Below the pieces are notes generated by a model that did not search any database, had not been told where the DNA came from, and worked only from the letters and a program-made list of their open reading frames with translations. Below are positions 45,657 to 53,795 of a stretch of DNA of 64,000 nt, piece after piece. Origin of the DNA: Saprospiraceae bacterium (GTDB lineage: Bacteria; Bacteroidota; Bacteroidia; Chitinophagales; Saprospiraceae); assembly GCA_028285545.1 (NCBI GenBank), contig JANQPA010000040.1, positions 246,321 through 310,320 of the forward strand, given 5' to 3'. The stretch's first letter is position 1. Every line of letters begins with the position of its first letter. A program made the position numbers and the translations under genes.

Positions 45657-46087
45657 TGCCGTTTCAATAGCAATAGCAATGACAATGGCAATTTCAATCT
45701 TCACCTAATAATTAATATTGGTATTGAAATTGATATTGCCATTGATATTGATATTGCCATTGATATTGATATTGAAATTGAAATTGATATTGCCATCGAC
45801 TTCTCCTTTTCTCCTGAAAAAAAGTTTTCCAATAATTTCTCGGATGTTTTCTATTTTTACGCCCTGACTAAATGAAGGATATTTATTCATTCTGATTAGT
45901 GACAGACAAAACCATAATTATATTAGCTTTGCCGGACGTACTTTAACTGGGCAGTAGCAATAATTGGTTTTACCTTTCGTTTTGTTAATCGAAAGTCTCA
46001 TAACAAGTAGGTATTTCACATTCCCCATAGATTTTTGCAAGATCAGGGGGCCAATAGTCAATTTTACTTTGCAAAACTCTCAAAAAC
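45657..46087. other. Intergenic region with hexamer-word repeats
   Basis: These 431 bases contain the ATTGATATTGCC-type repeat array (45665-45797). The remainder is AT-rich. A 61-residue minus-strand frame (45705-45890) reads the array as Asn-Ile-Asn-Gly repeats and is not accepted as a gene. A sequence resembling a ribosome site precedes the gene at 46088 poorly. Confidence 0.5.
45665..45797. repeat. Hexamer-word repeat array forming an imperfect hairpin, copy 1
   Basis: The left part (45665-45697) uses CAATAG and CAATGGCAAT words; the right part (45716-45797) uses their complements ATTGCCATTG and ATTGATATT in tandem with a six-base period. The two halves can pair. The same vocabulary recurs at 53646-53712. 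Confidence 0.75.
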
Positions 46088-49000
46088 ATGGCTAAAAAGC
46101 TTATTTCTTGTTGTACTCTATTGTTTTTCGTGTTTTCACTGGGAGCACAAGTACCTCGAAATATCAAGTTGGATGGACCGCTGGCAAATAAAAAAGCGGA
46201 AAAGAATGCTTGTACAAACGACGCGGGGACCATCTCATTTGGTGTGCATACAGGTCAGAGTAGTGATGTCAGTCCAGACACAATATTTTTGTGCTTTGGT
46301 GACCGCATTAATGTGGTTCATGATCCAGGTACGGCAGACCTAAGCGGAGATCCTAATCCCAATACACAAGCAGGGATTGTATATGCCTTTTATGATTGTC
46401 CACCAACCATTACGGGACCAACCTTAGCAGATATTCTTTCAGATCCATGCCTTAACCATACCAGTCCAATTAATATTGGGGGAGTACCAACTACGCAAGA
46501 TGATTCCCTCTGGGCTACTGCCGGGGATATCGATGGGAATATAGAATTTGTAAATAATGGTTTTTTTCAGCAGGAATTTAATAATGGCGGACCCGTTCAA
46601 ATGTTTTTTGCCCCTCTTACTGCTGATGATTTTAATGATCCTAATGGAGAGCTTTTTGAACCCGATTCTACCGGGACCTTAGGAGGATGCGTGAATCTTA
46701 GAGCTGATCAAGCCTTTTCCATAGTTTATCTTAATGAAATTCAAGAAGATATTGTTTCTACCAATTCAAGTAATAATGGCTGTAGCGGTCAAATCGCCAT
46801 GACCGGAGGCCTTCCTGAATTTGACAATCAAAGTTTTTTCCAGGTCGACTTGAGCCTTCAAGGAGATCCCACCATCAGTGGGGAATTACTCAATACTCTT
46901 AAGCCTAGAAATGGAGACACACTAGAGTTTTTTGTGCCTCAACCTGGTATTTATGATGTAATGATAGAGGACGGAGTAAGCTGTGGCAAACAATTTACTA
47001 TTGACATGTCAGGATGTCGGGCTGTTGTTTTTGACGTTACCCCAATAAATATTCCTAATGGCGATACCGTCTGTGTTCCTGTAACAGTAAGTGATTTTCT
47101 GGATGTTCTTTCTTTCCAGGGTTCCATCAATTGGGATTCTACAATACTAGATTTTGTAAGATTGGATAACATCAATCCCAACTTACTAGGATTTAGTCCT
47201 GGAACAAGTATAAGTCTTCAAAACGTGTCTTCGGGTTTATTAACCTGGAGTTGGTTCAATACCGCCTTTACTGGAGTAGATCTTCCCGATGGATCAGTGC
47301 TTTTCGAAATGTGCTTTGAAGGCATAGGAGCTGATGGGCAAGAAACGGACATATTCTTTGATCCGGATTTCTTTGAAATCATTGAAGCCACAGAAGAAGA
47401 AGAATTAGGATATGTTCTGGATAACGGGCGAGCTGCAGTTTCAGAAAATACTCTTTTTGTGAGTTATCAAGTGGATAGTGTCATATGTTTTGGGGATGGA
47501 AATGGAGGTTTTACTGTGACGGTGGCCGGAGGTATACCTGCCTACCAGGTAGATTTTACCCAAATTGAGACCGCTGCACCGCGAACTGGCTCAGGAGTCA
47601 TTAATACAGAGGGCGGAAGCGCCTTTTTTACAGGTTTGCCGGGAGGGCAATACCAAATAACAATTACTGATAATACAGTAGGAAATCCCACACAACAAAT
47701 TGATACCATTGAAATTATTTCTCCACCAAGTCTTGGCTTAAGTATCACACCCATTTTACCAGAATGTGCCGGCGAAAATACAGGTAGTGTCATTACTCAA
47801 TTGATTGTTGGTGGCCAAATAGTAAATAACCCTGGACCTGAGTATACTTTTAATTGGAATGTAACCAGTGGTAATGTATCAAGATTAGATAGTGTTCCGA
47901 GTGGTCAATATAATGTAACTGTAGTTGACTCAAGAGGATGTATTGCTACCGCTGGAACCACTTTAGCGGACCCACCTCCTCTAAACCTAGATGTCGTAAT
48001 TGGCCTTGCAAGTTGTCCAGGAATTGCAGATGGTGCTATTGAAGTAACCCCTAATGGAGGTACAGGACCTTATACCTTTAATTGGCAAGCTGGATTGGAA
48101 GCTTTTAATGGTACTTTTGTCTCAAGTCGTCCTACCAACCTTAGTAGTGGAATTTATTTTGTTACAGTGACTGATGCTAATGGATGTCAAATCCAGGATG
48201 ATTTCTTAGTTAGGGATAATCAAACATTAAGTGTTAATCCTATTATTGAAAACGTCAGTTGTAATGGATTGGAAGACGGACGGATTTTGGTAACAGGCAC
48301 TTCTAACAATCCTATACCTCCATTTGGCTTCCAGTGGTCCACCAATGGTGTATTTAATAACCAACCTAATAATACTGCTACCACCAGTGAATTGGTTGAT
48401 GTGGCCCCTGGCATATACTTTCTGACGCTTACGGATTCAGGCGGCGCAGGATGCCAATTTCTTGACACCTTTGAAGTTGTTGAACCTGCTCCTATTCAAT
48501 TATCGGTATTAAATGTTACCAGAGAAAGCTGTCTGCCTGGAAGTGACGGAGAGATTATTGTAGGAGTTAGTGGTGGTACTTTCCCTTATAATTATGATTG
48601 GAATAATGGAGACATGGACTCTATCGCATCCGGCCTGGTTGCAGGAGACTATACCTTGGATTTATTAGATAATAATAATTGTAGGGAAACCATTGACGTA
48701 ACCGTTCTCCAATTTGATCCTCCTAATATTGTATCCCTTGATGATGATGTGCTGACCTGTCCAAATGATACTGATGGCGAGCTGAGTGTAACTGCTCAGC
48801 AAGTGGGGGGTGCCATCATCAGTTATAACTGGAGTAATGGACAAACAGGAACCAGCATATCAAACCTTCCTGTGGGCACCTATTTTGTTACGGTTACCGC
48901 TGATGATGGCTGTGTAGCCATTGATTCTGCCTTTGTAACTGCCCCCTTCCCTCTGCAGATAGATAGTATTGTGGGTACTAGCCCAAGTTGTCCTGGTGAT

Positions 49001-50746
49001 TCAGATGGAAGTTTCACCGTTTTTGCCAGCGGAGGGACCACGCCTTATCTTTATGTTTGGGATAATCAACCTCAGAACGATACTTTAAATTTTAACCTTT
49101 ATCCTGGATTGAGTTCTGGAGCCTATAGCGTTACAGTAGTCGATGCAAACAATTGTTCTTCAGTAGCAGGTAGCCAGGCGCTTGCAGATCCACCAGCCAT
49201 TCAGGCGAACTTCAGCAATATCACCGATGTTAGCTGTTTTGAGGGCACCTGTGATGGTTCTGCATTAGTAGCTGCCAATTATGAAGGCAATATCCGGCAA
49301 GGGCTGTTTACCTTCAGGTGGGAAACTGGTGAAGAAACAATAGATGATACTCAATCTAGTGCTGTCCAGTTATGCGCTGGATTTCAGCAAGTAACCATAA
49401 CGGATAGCGATGGTTGTTTTCTCGTCGATTCAATAGATGTACCTAGTCCTCCAAGAATTGATATAGCTGTTAACGCCAATTCGGTAAGCTGTAATGGTTT
49501 TGGAGATGGAGATATTCAATTAACAGCCACAGGTGGTACAGGCGCCTTTAACTTCCTTTGGCTTGAAACCGGAGGTACTACTTCCAATCAAAGTGGTCTG
49601 GTTGCCGGAGTTTATAATGCCATCATCACCGATGCCAATGGATGTAGCAAAACACAGCAGGTAGAAATAAGTGAACCAGAGGCATTAATGCTTTCACTAG
49701 ACCTCACCCGCACACGTGATCCTCAGTGTAGTGATACCATGGATGGATCAATAGCTGTAACAGTAAATGATACCGCTGGTATTAATCCATTAGGTCCTCT
49801 ACCTTATACCTGGTCTAATGGAGTAGCTGCCCCTGATGCCAACGCAGCCGAAAATCTAGATGCCGGGACTTATGGGGTGACCATTACAGATGTAAAGGGT
49901 TGTCAGGATTCCATTTCTTTCACCTTGAATGCTCCTCCTCCCATACAAGCAGTTATCCCACAACCACCTGCCCCGAGATGTTTTGGTGAGTTAACAGACA
50001 TTATTATTCAATCAATTACAGGTGGTAATGGGCAAGATTTATTTGATTATACCTACACCATTGATAATAATGGTTTGGACTTTTTGCCGGACCAGCCTGC
50101 TCAGGTATTCGCTGGAGTGCATACCATTATTATAGAGGATCAGCTGGGATGTACCTATGAAGATACCCTAACCATTACACAACCCGATCCAATACAAGTT
50201 GCCTTTAGCCCTGCGGTTATTGAAATAGAGTTAGGTGATTCCACAAATAGACTGTCTCCCATTATTACATCCTCCTTACCGATAGATTCTTTTCTATGGT
50301 CACCAGGAGATTTTCTTTCAGCAGTAGATGTACAAAGACCTCTTATTAATCCTGTTGACGACAGACAATATACTTTGCGCGTAGTTGATGTTAATGGCTG
50401 TGTTGCAGAAGGCAACATCTTAGTTGAAGTAGATAAGAACAGGAATGTCTTTATTCCGAATATTTTTACTCCTGATGGAGAAGGTAGTGGCCTGAATGAA
50501 GAGTTCCGGATTTTCGCCTGCAACGGTGTTCAAAATATTAATTTCGTTCGATTATTTGACCGTTGGGGTAATCAGGTGGTGGAACAAACGAACCTGGGGC
50601 CTGCCTGTGAAGGCGGAATCCCTGTGTGGAATGGCCGATATAATGGTAAAAAAATGAATGCAGGAGTTTATATTTATCTGGTGGAAGTGGAATTCATTGA
50701 TGGGGTTACCTTATTATATAGAGGAGATGTGGCATTGATTAGATAA
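46088..50746 (+). CDS. Cohesin and SprB-repeat surface protein with T9SS type B sorting domain
   Basis: A 1552-residue secreted protein with a signal peptide (residues 1-18). A cohesin-like domain lies at about 314-455 (VCVPVTVSDFLDVLSFQGSI, NWDSTILDF). About eleven SprB repeats of about 75 residues fill 457-1367 (pattern CPG.ADGAIEVTPNGGTGPY, then an L..G.Y.VTVTDA.GC end). The C-terminal sorting domain (about 1450-1552) has FIPNIFTPDGEG, RLFDRWGNQVV, and WNGRYNGKKMNAGVYIYL. SprB repeats are named after the Flavobacterium gliding adhesin. Its PorP/SprF partner, if any, is not adjacent. Confidence 0.92.
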   Translation: MAKKLISCCTLLFFVFSLGAQVPRNIKLDGPLANKKAEKNACTNDAGTISFGVHTGQSSDVSPDTIFLCFGDRINVVHDPGTADLSGDPNPNTQAGIVYAFYDCPPTITGPTLADILSDPCLNHTSPINIGGVPTTQDDSLWATAGDIDGNIEFVNNGFFQQEFNNGGPVQMFFAPLTADDFNDPNGELFEPDSTGTLGGCVNLRADQAFSIVYLNEIQEDIVSTNSSNNGCSGQIAMTGGLPEFDNQSFFQVDLSLQGDPTISGELLNTLKPRNGDTLEFFVPQPGIYDVMIEDGVSCGKQFTIDMSGCRAVVFDVTPINIPNGDTVCVPVTVSDFLDVLSFQGSINWDSTILDFVRLDNINPNLLGFSPGTSISLQNVSSGLLTWSWFNTAFTGVDLPDGSVLFEMCFEGIGADGQETDIFFDPDFFEIIEATEEEELGYVLDNGRAAVSENTLFVSYQVDSVICFGDGNGGFTVTVAGGIPAYQVDFTQIETAAPRTGSGVINTEGGSAFFTGLPGGQYQITITDNTVGNPTQQIDTIEIISPPSLGLSITPILPECAGENTGSVITQLIVGGQIVNNPGPEYTFNWNVTSGNVSRLDSVPSGQYNVTVVDSRGCIATAGTTLADPPPLNLDVVIGLASCPGIADGAIEVTPNGGTGPYTFNWQAGLEAFNGTFVSSRPTNLSSGIYFVTVTDANGCQIQDDFLVRDNQTLSVNPIIENVSCNGLEDGRILVTGTSNNPIPPFGFQWSTNGVFNNQPNNTATTSELVDVAPGIYFLTLTDSGGAGCQFLDTFEVVEPAPIQLSVLNVTRESCLPGSDGEIIVGVSGGTFPYNYDWNNGDMDSIASGLVAGDYTLDLLDNNNCRETIDVTVLQFDPPNIVSLDDDVLTCPNDTDGELSVTAQQVGGAIISYNWSNGQTGTSISNLPVGTYFVTVTADDGCVAIDSAFVTAPFPLQIDSIVGTSPSCPGDSDGSFTVFASGGTTPYLYVWDNQPQNDTLNFNLYPGLSSGAYSVTVVDANNCSSVAGSQALADPPAIQANFSNITDVSCFEGTCDGSALVAANYEGNIRQGLFTFRWETGEETIDDTQSSAVQLCAGFQQVTITDSDGCFLVDSIDVPSPPRIDIAVNANSVSCNGFGDGDIQLTATGGTGAFNFLWLETGGTTSNQSGLVAGVYNAIITDANGCSKTQQVEISEPEALMLSLDLTRTRDPQCSDTMDGSIAVTVNDTAGINPLGPLPYTWSNGVAAPDANAAENLDAGTYGVTITDVKGCQDSISFTLNAPPPIQAVIPQPPAPRCFGELTDIIIQSITGGNGQDLFDYTYTIDNNGLDFLPDQPAQVFAGVHTIIIEDQLGCTYEDTLTITQPDPIQVAFSPAVIEIELGDSTNRLSPIITSSLPIDSFLWSPGDFLSAVDVQRPLINPVDDRQYTLRVVDVNGCVAEGNILVEVDKNRNVFIPNIFTPDGEGSGLNEEFRIFACNGVQNINFVRLFDRWGNQVVEQTNLGPACEGGIPVWNGRYNGKKMNAGVYIYLVEVEFIDGVTLLYRGDVALIR

Positions 50747-50808
50747 TGAATCTTGGTAATCCTTTATTATTGACCTCAATAATAAAGTTGAAGTAGTTAG
50801 AAGTAAGT

Positions 50809-50846
50809 AGAAGTAAATTGTTTTCAATCTATAACAATTTACTTCT
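50809..50846. terminator. 14-bp perfect hairpin between convergent genes
   Basis: AGAAGTAAATTGTT (50809-50822) pairs with 50833-50846. Nearby (50848-50871) a second imperfect hairpin, GATGCTTC with GAAGGCATC, follows. Both lie between the T9SS cargo gene and the minus-strand SDR gene. The words again include GTAGAAGTA. Confidence 0.65.
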
Positions 50847-50947
50847 ATGATGCTTCAGAAGCCGAAGGCATCTATATTTCTACTTTACTTCTCTTTATTT
50901 TGAGTTAATTTATTAGATATATAGAATTTCAAGGTCTATCTTGTCTA

Positions 50948-51811
50948 TTATAAGCTATCTTTAAAAAAATCATCAATCTTACATAATTCTTTACTAATCT
51001 TCCACAAACGCTGAGCATCCGCTTCAACATAGGTTCTCTTAGAAGATTTTTTGGGCTTACATTTATCCCAATATTTTCCACTTTGATCTTTCACTTCATC
51101 CGCAGTTGAAAGATAAATTTGTGTTTTGGCACCGATATCTGGGGTGACCCCTCCACTACGGCGTACTTTCCATGCAAAGGCATGCAACCAATTGGTGTGC
51201 TTTACTCCAATATCAGTTTTAACCAAACCAGGCTGAACAGCATAGGTGGAAACATTATCATTGGGCTTTATACGATCCAATTCATAGGTAAAGAGGATGT
51301 TGGCCAGCTTTGATTGAGCATAAGCTCTCAAGCCATGATATTTTTTGGTTAAATACAAATCCTCAAAATTCATCTTACCCTGAAAATGAGAATCTGAAGC
51401 CACACTAACAATTCTTCCATCTGCCGCCCGGGCAATAGCGGGATATAAAAGGTGAGACAAATAAAAATAGGCCAGATGATTCACGGCAAACATTTTTTCA
51501 ATATTGTCTTCTGTAAAGGTAAGGTTGGAAATCCAGGTGCCGGCATTGTTGACTAATACATCCACAATAGCAAATCGTTCACGGATTTTTTCAGCTGCCG
51601 CCTTAATATCCTTTTGTGAAGAAAGATCTGCTGTTTGTAAATATATATTTTGATTTCCAGATGCCTGTACCAATTCTATTAATGCCCTCTTACCTTTAGC
51701 TTCATTACGACAAACCATCATTACGTTAGCTCCTCTTAAGGCCATGGCCTTGGCAGTCTCATATCCCAGGCCAGCGTTGGCTCCCGTAATCACACAATTT
51801 TTCCCAGTCAT
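50948..51811 (-). CDS. Short-chain dehydrogenase, retinol dehydrogenase-like
   Basis: A 287-residue SDR. TGANAGLG at residues 9-16 binds the cofactor, the basic R35 (MMVCRNEAKGKRAL) indicates NADP preference, NNAG is at 88-91, the catalytic serine at 139 (VASDSHFQ), and YAQSK at 164-168 (Tyr164, Lys168). The pattern is that of the retinol dehydrogenase/protochlorophyllide reductase-like group. Substrate unknown. It stands alone. Confidence 0.9.
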   Translation of the reverse strand: MTGKNCVITGANAGLGYETAKAMALRGANVMMVCRNEAKGKRALIELVQASGNQNIYLQTADLSSQKDIKAAAEKIRERFAIVDVLVNNAGTWISNLTFTEDNIEKMFAVNHLAYFYLSHLLYPAIARAADGRIVSVASDSHFQGKMNFEDLYLTKKYHGLRAYAQSKLANILFTYELDRIKPNDNVSTYAVQPGLVKTDIGVKHTNWLHAFAWKVRRSGGVTPDIGAKTQIYLSTADEVKDQSGKYWDKCKPKKSSKRTYVEADAQRLWKISKELCKIDDFFKDSL

Positions 51812-51916
51812 CTTTTTTTTGCTCGCAAAAATAGATAATATTGTAGAAATGTATATAAGGGGATTGGAACATTTATATTTATTTTGTGGTCTTTATTCAT
51901 ACCTTTAATAACAAGC

Positions 51917-51940
51917 ATAAGATTTGCAAGCAAATCTTAT
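51917..51940. promoter_or_regulatory. Perfect palindrome in a divergent control region
   Basis: ATAAGATTTGC and GCAAATCTTAT (51917-51927, 51930-51940) with a two-base centre. It lies between divergent genes, about 95 bases from the start at 52035 and 106 from that of the dehydrogenase, so an operator is more likely than a terminator. Confidence 0.4.
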
Positions 51941-52034
51941 TAAGGAAAATATAAATTTATCCTCTTATTGTACTGGCGGAAAGAAATTTATCGTCTAAAT
52001 ACTAAAGATGATAAATAACCTTAATTAATTCCTT

Positions 52035-52499
52035 ATGAAAAAATCAATCATTATTATAGCAGGCTTGCTATTTGCCTGTTACATACCATCTTACAGTCAG
52101 CTTTCTCCTGGGCAAATTCTGGAACGGTTCTTTAGCAAGTATCGGTATAACTCACGGGAGGCCGTTGATTTCATTTTTTCTAAAAATCCAGTTTTTTCAG
52201 GAGAAGCAGCACAGCAAGCCCAACATGTAAAGGATAAATTGGCACAGGCTGTCCCGGTTTTGGGAAAATATTATGGGCGAGAACCCATCACTAAACAACA
52301 AATTGGGAGTAGCTTGGTGCTATATAGTTATCTAATTCAATATGAACGCCAGCCAATACGATTTACCTTCAAGTTTTATAAACCCGACAGGGAATGGTTT
52401 TTACTTAGTTTTGCCTTTGATGATGATTTAAGCGACGAATTGGAAGAAGCGGCAAAACTCCCTCAATTATTATTAATGGAAAATAGAAAAAAGAATTAA
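52035..52499 (+). CDS. Small secreted protein of unknown function upstream of mtnA
   Basis: A 154-residue protein with a signal peptide (residues 1-22, ending SYSQ) and a mixed alpha/beta body (ILERFFSKYRYNSREAVDFI, then PIRFTFKFYKPDREWFLLSF) that resembles NTF2-like folds in outline. I do not recognise the family. The stop codon directly touches the mtnA start, so they are co-transcribed; a periplasmic protein paired with a cytoplasmic salvage enzyme is odd. Confidence 0.7.
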   Translation: MKKSIIIIAGLLFACYIPSYSQLSPGQILERFFSKYRYNSREAVDFIFSKNPVFSGEAAQQAQHVKDKLAQAVPVLGKYYGREPITKQQIGSSLVLYSYLIQYERQPIRFTFKFYKPDREWFLLSFAFDDDLSDELEEAAKLPQLLLMENRKKN

Positions 52500-53618
52500 A
52501 TGAAAATAGACGGCCAGCATTTCCGGACCATTTGGTTAAAAGAGAACGACCCTACAACCGTTCAAATTATTGATCAAAGATTTTTACCTCATAAATTGAT
52601 TATCGAGGATTTAAAAAAAACGGAAGACTTTGTTAATGCCATTAGGGAAATGCATGTCCGTGGGGCACCTCTGATTGGTGGAACAGCAGTATTAGGTTTA
52701 TACATTGCCTGTCTAGAAGCTCCTGATGGTGAGCAAGGATTGAATTATATCACAGAGGCTTTAAGCCGACTTAGAGCTACTCGCCCCACTGCGGTTGATT
52801 TATTTAGCTGGACGGAAAGGGTTTTTCAAGAAGTAATTAAGGGTCAGGACAAAGAAGAAAGAATTTCCATTGCCCTCCAGATGTCAAAACAGCTGATCGA
52901 GGAGAGTGCCGAACATTGCCGCATGATCGGAACCTATGGTTTTGACCTTATCAAATCTATTAGTGAAGAAAATAATGGTGCTCCTGTAAATATCTTAACC
53001 CATTGCAATGCAGGCTGGATTGCTTGTATTGATTATGGTACAGCCACCTCGCCAATATATGCAGCACATGATGCCGGAATTCCTGTGCATGTTTGGGTCG
53101 ATGAAACCAGGCCTAGAAATCAAGGAGCCAGGCTAACGGCCTATGAATTAGGTCAACATGGTGTACCTCATACCGTCATAGTGGACAACGTAGGTGGGCA
53201 TTTAATGCAACATGGTATGGTGGATCTGGTTTTTGTTGGAAGTGATCGGACCACCCGACAGGGTGACGTAGCCAATAAAATTGGTACTTATTTAAAAGCC
53301 CTGGCCGCCAATGATAATAATGTTCCTTTCTATGTAACCCTTCCTCACTCTTCTATAGACTGGGATCTTAGAGATGGTTTAAGTGAAATTCCTATTGAGG
53401 AAAGAGGGTCTGAAGAGGTAAAATATATCCAGGGTTTAGTCGATGGAGAAATTAAAAAAGTCTTATTAACTCCTCCTCAAAGCCCTGCCCTCAATTATGG
53501 ATTTGATGTCACTCCGGCAAAATATGTTACAGGTATTATAACCGAAAGAGGAATTTGTGAGGCTAGTGAAGAGGGTTTATTAAAGCTATACCCTGAGCAA
53601 CAGCTTGCAGTTAAATAA
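52500..53618 (+). CDS. mtnA: S-methyl-5-thioribose-1-phosphate isomerase
   Basis: A 372-residue enzyme that converts methylthioribose-1-phosphate to methylthioribulose-1-phosphate in methionine salvage. Family motifs: RGAPLIGG (54-61), THCNAGWIA with catalytic Cys169, GTATSPIYAAHD, VGSDRTTRQGD with Asp249, and NKIGTY. The length is a little above the usual 340-350. No other methionine-salvage gene is nearby. Its start overlaps nothing but abuts the secreted-protein gene. Confidence 0.95.
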   Translation: MKIDGQHFRTIWLKENDPTTVQIIDQRFLPHKLIIEDLKKTEDFVNAIREMHVRGAPLIGGTAVLGLYIACLEAPDGEQGLNYITEALSRLRATRPTAVDLFSWTERVFQEVIKGQDKEERISIALQMSKQLIEESAEHCRMIGTYGFDLIKSISEENNGAPVNILTHCNAGWIACIDYGTATSPIYAAHDAGIPVHVWVDETRPRNQGARLTAYELGQHGVPHTVIVDNVGGHLMQHGMVDLVFVGSDRTTRQGDVANKIGTYLKALAANDNNVPFYVTLPHSSIDWDLRDGLSEIPIEERGSEEVKYIQGLVDGEIKKVLLTPPQSPALNYGFDVTPAKYVTGIITERGICEASEEGLLKLYPEQQLAVK

Positions 53619-53645
53619 GCATTTTACAAGATTGTTTCTTTCATA

Positions 53646-53712
53646 GGCAATGGCAATATCAATTATCGATATTGCTATTGCTATTGCTATTGCCATTGAT
53701 ATTGATATTACC
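53646..53712. repeat. Hexamer-word repeat array, copy 2
   Basis: GGCAATGGCAATATCAAT is followed by ATTGCTATTG and ATTGATATT words in tandem with a six-base period; left and right halves are complementary. It shares vocabulary with 45665-45797. It follows mtnA and precedes the next gene by about 80 bases. Confidence 0.72.
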
Positions 53713-53721
53713 ACTCTATTA

Positions 53722-53729
53722 TACATTTG
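53722..53729 (+). promoter_or_regulatory. Possible -7 element for the BNR-repeat gene
   Basis: TACATTTG matches TAnnTTTG exactly; a TTG 17 or 23 bases upstream lies inside the hexamer-word array. About 67 bases before the start codon. Weak support. Confidence 0.3.
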
Positions 53730-53795
53730 TTAAAATCTCGTATACTCCCCAAAACTCTTTATATTCATGTTTAAGAACAAAAAAATTTGGAGAAC

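Noticed and set aside
45705..45890. Minus-strand 61-codon frame encoding Asn-Ile-Asn-Gly repeats
   Set aside because: The repeat part is simply the hexamer-word array read in frame; no homologue-like features, and the array has a clear non-coding explanation.
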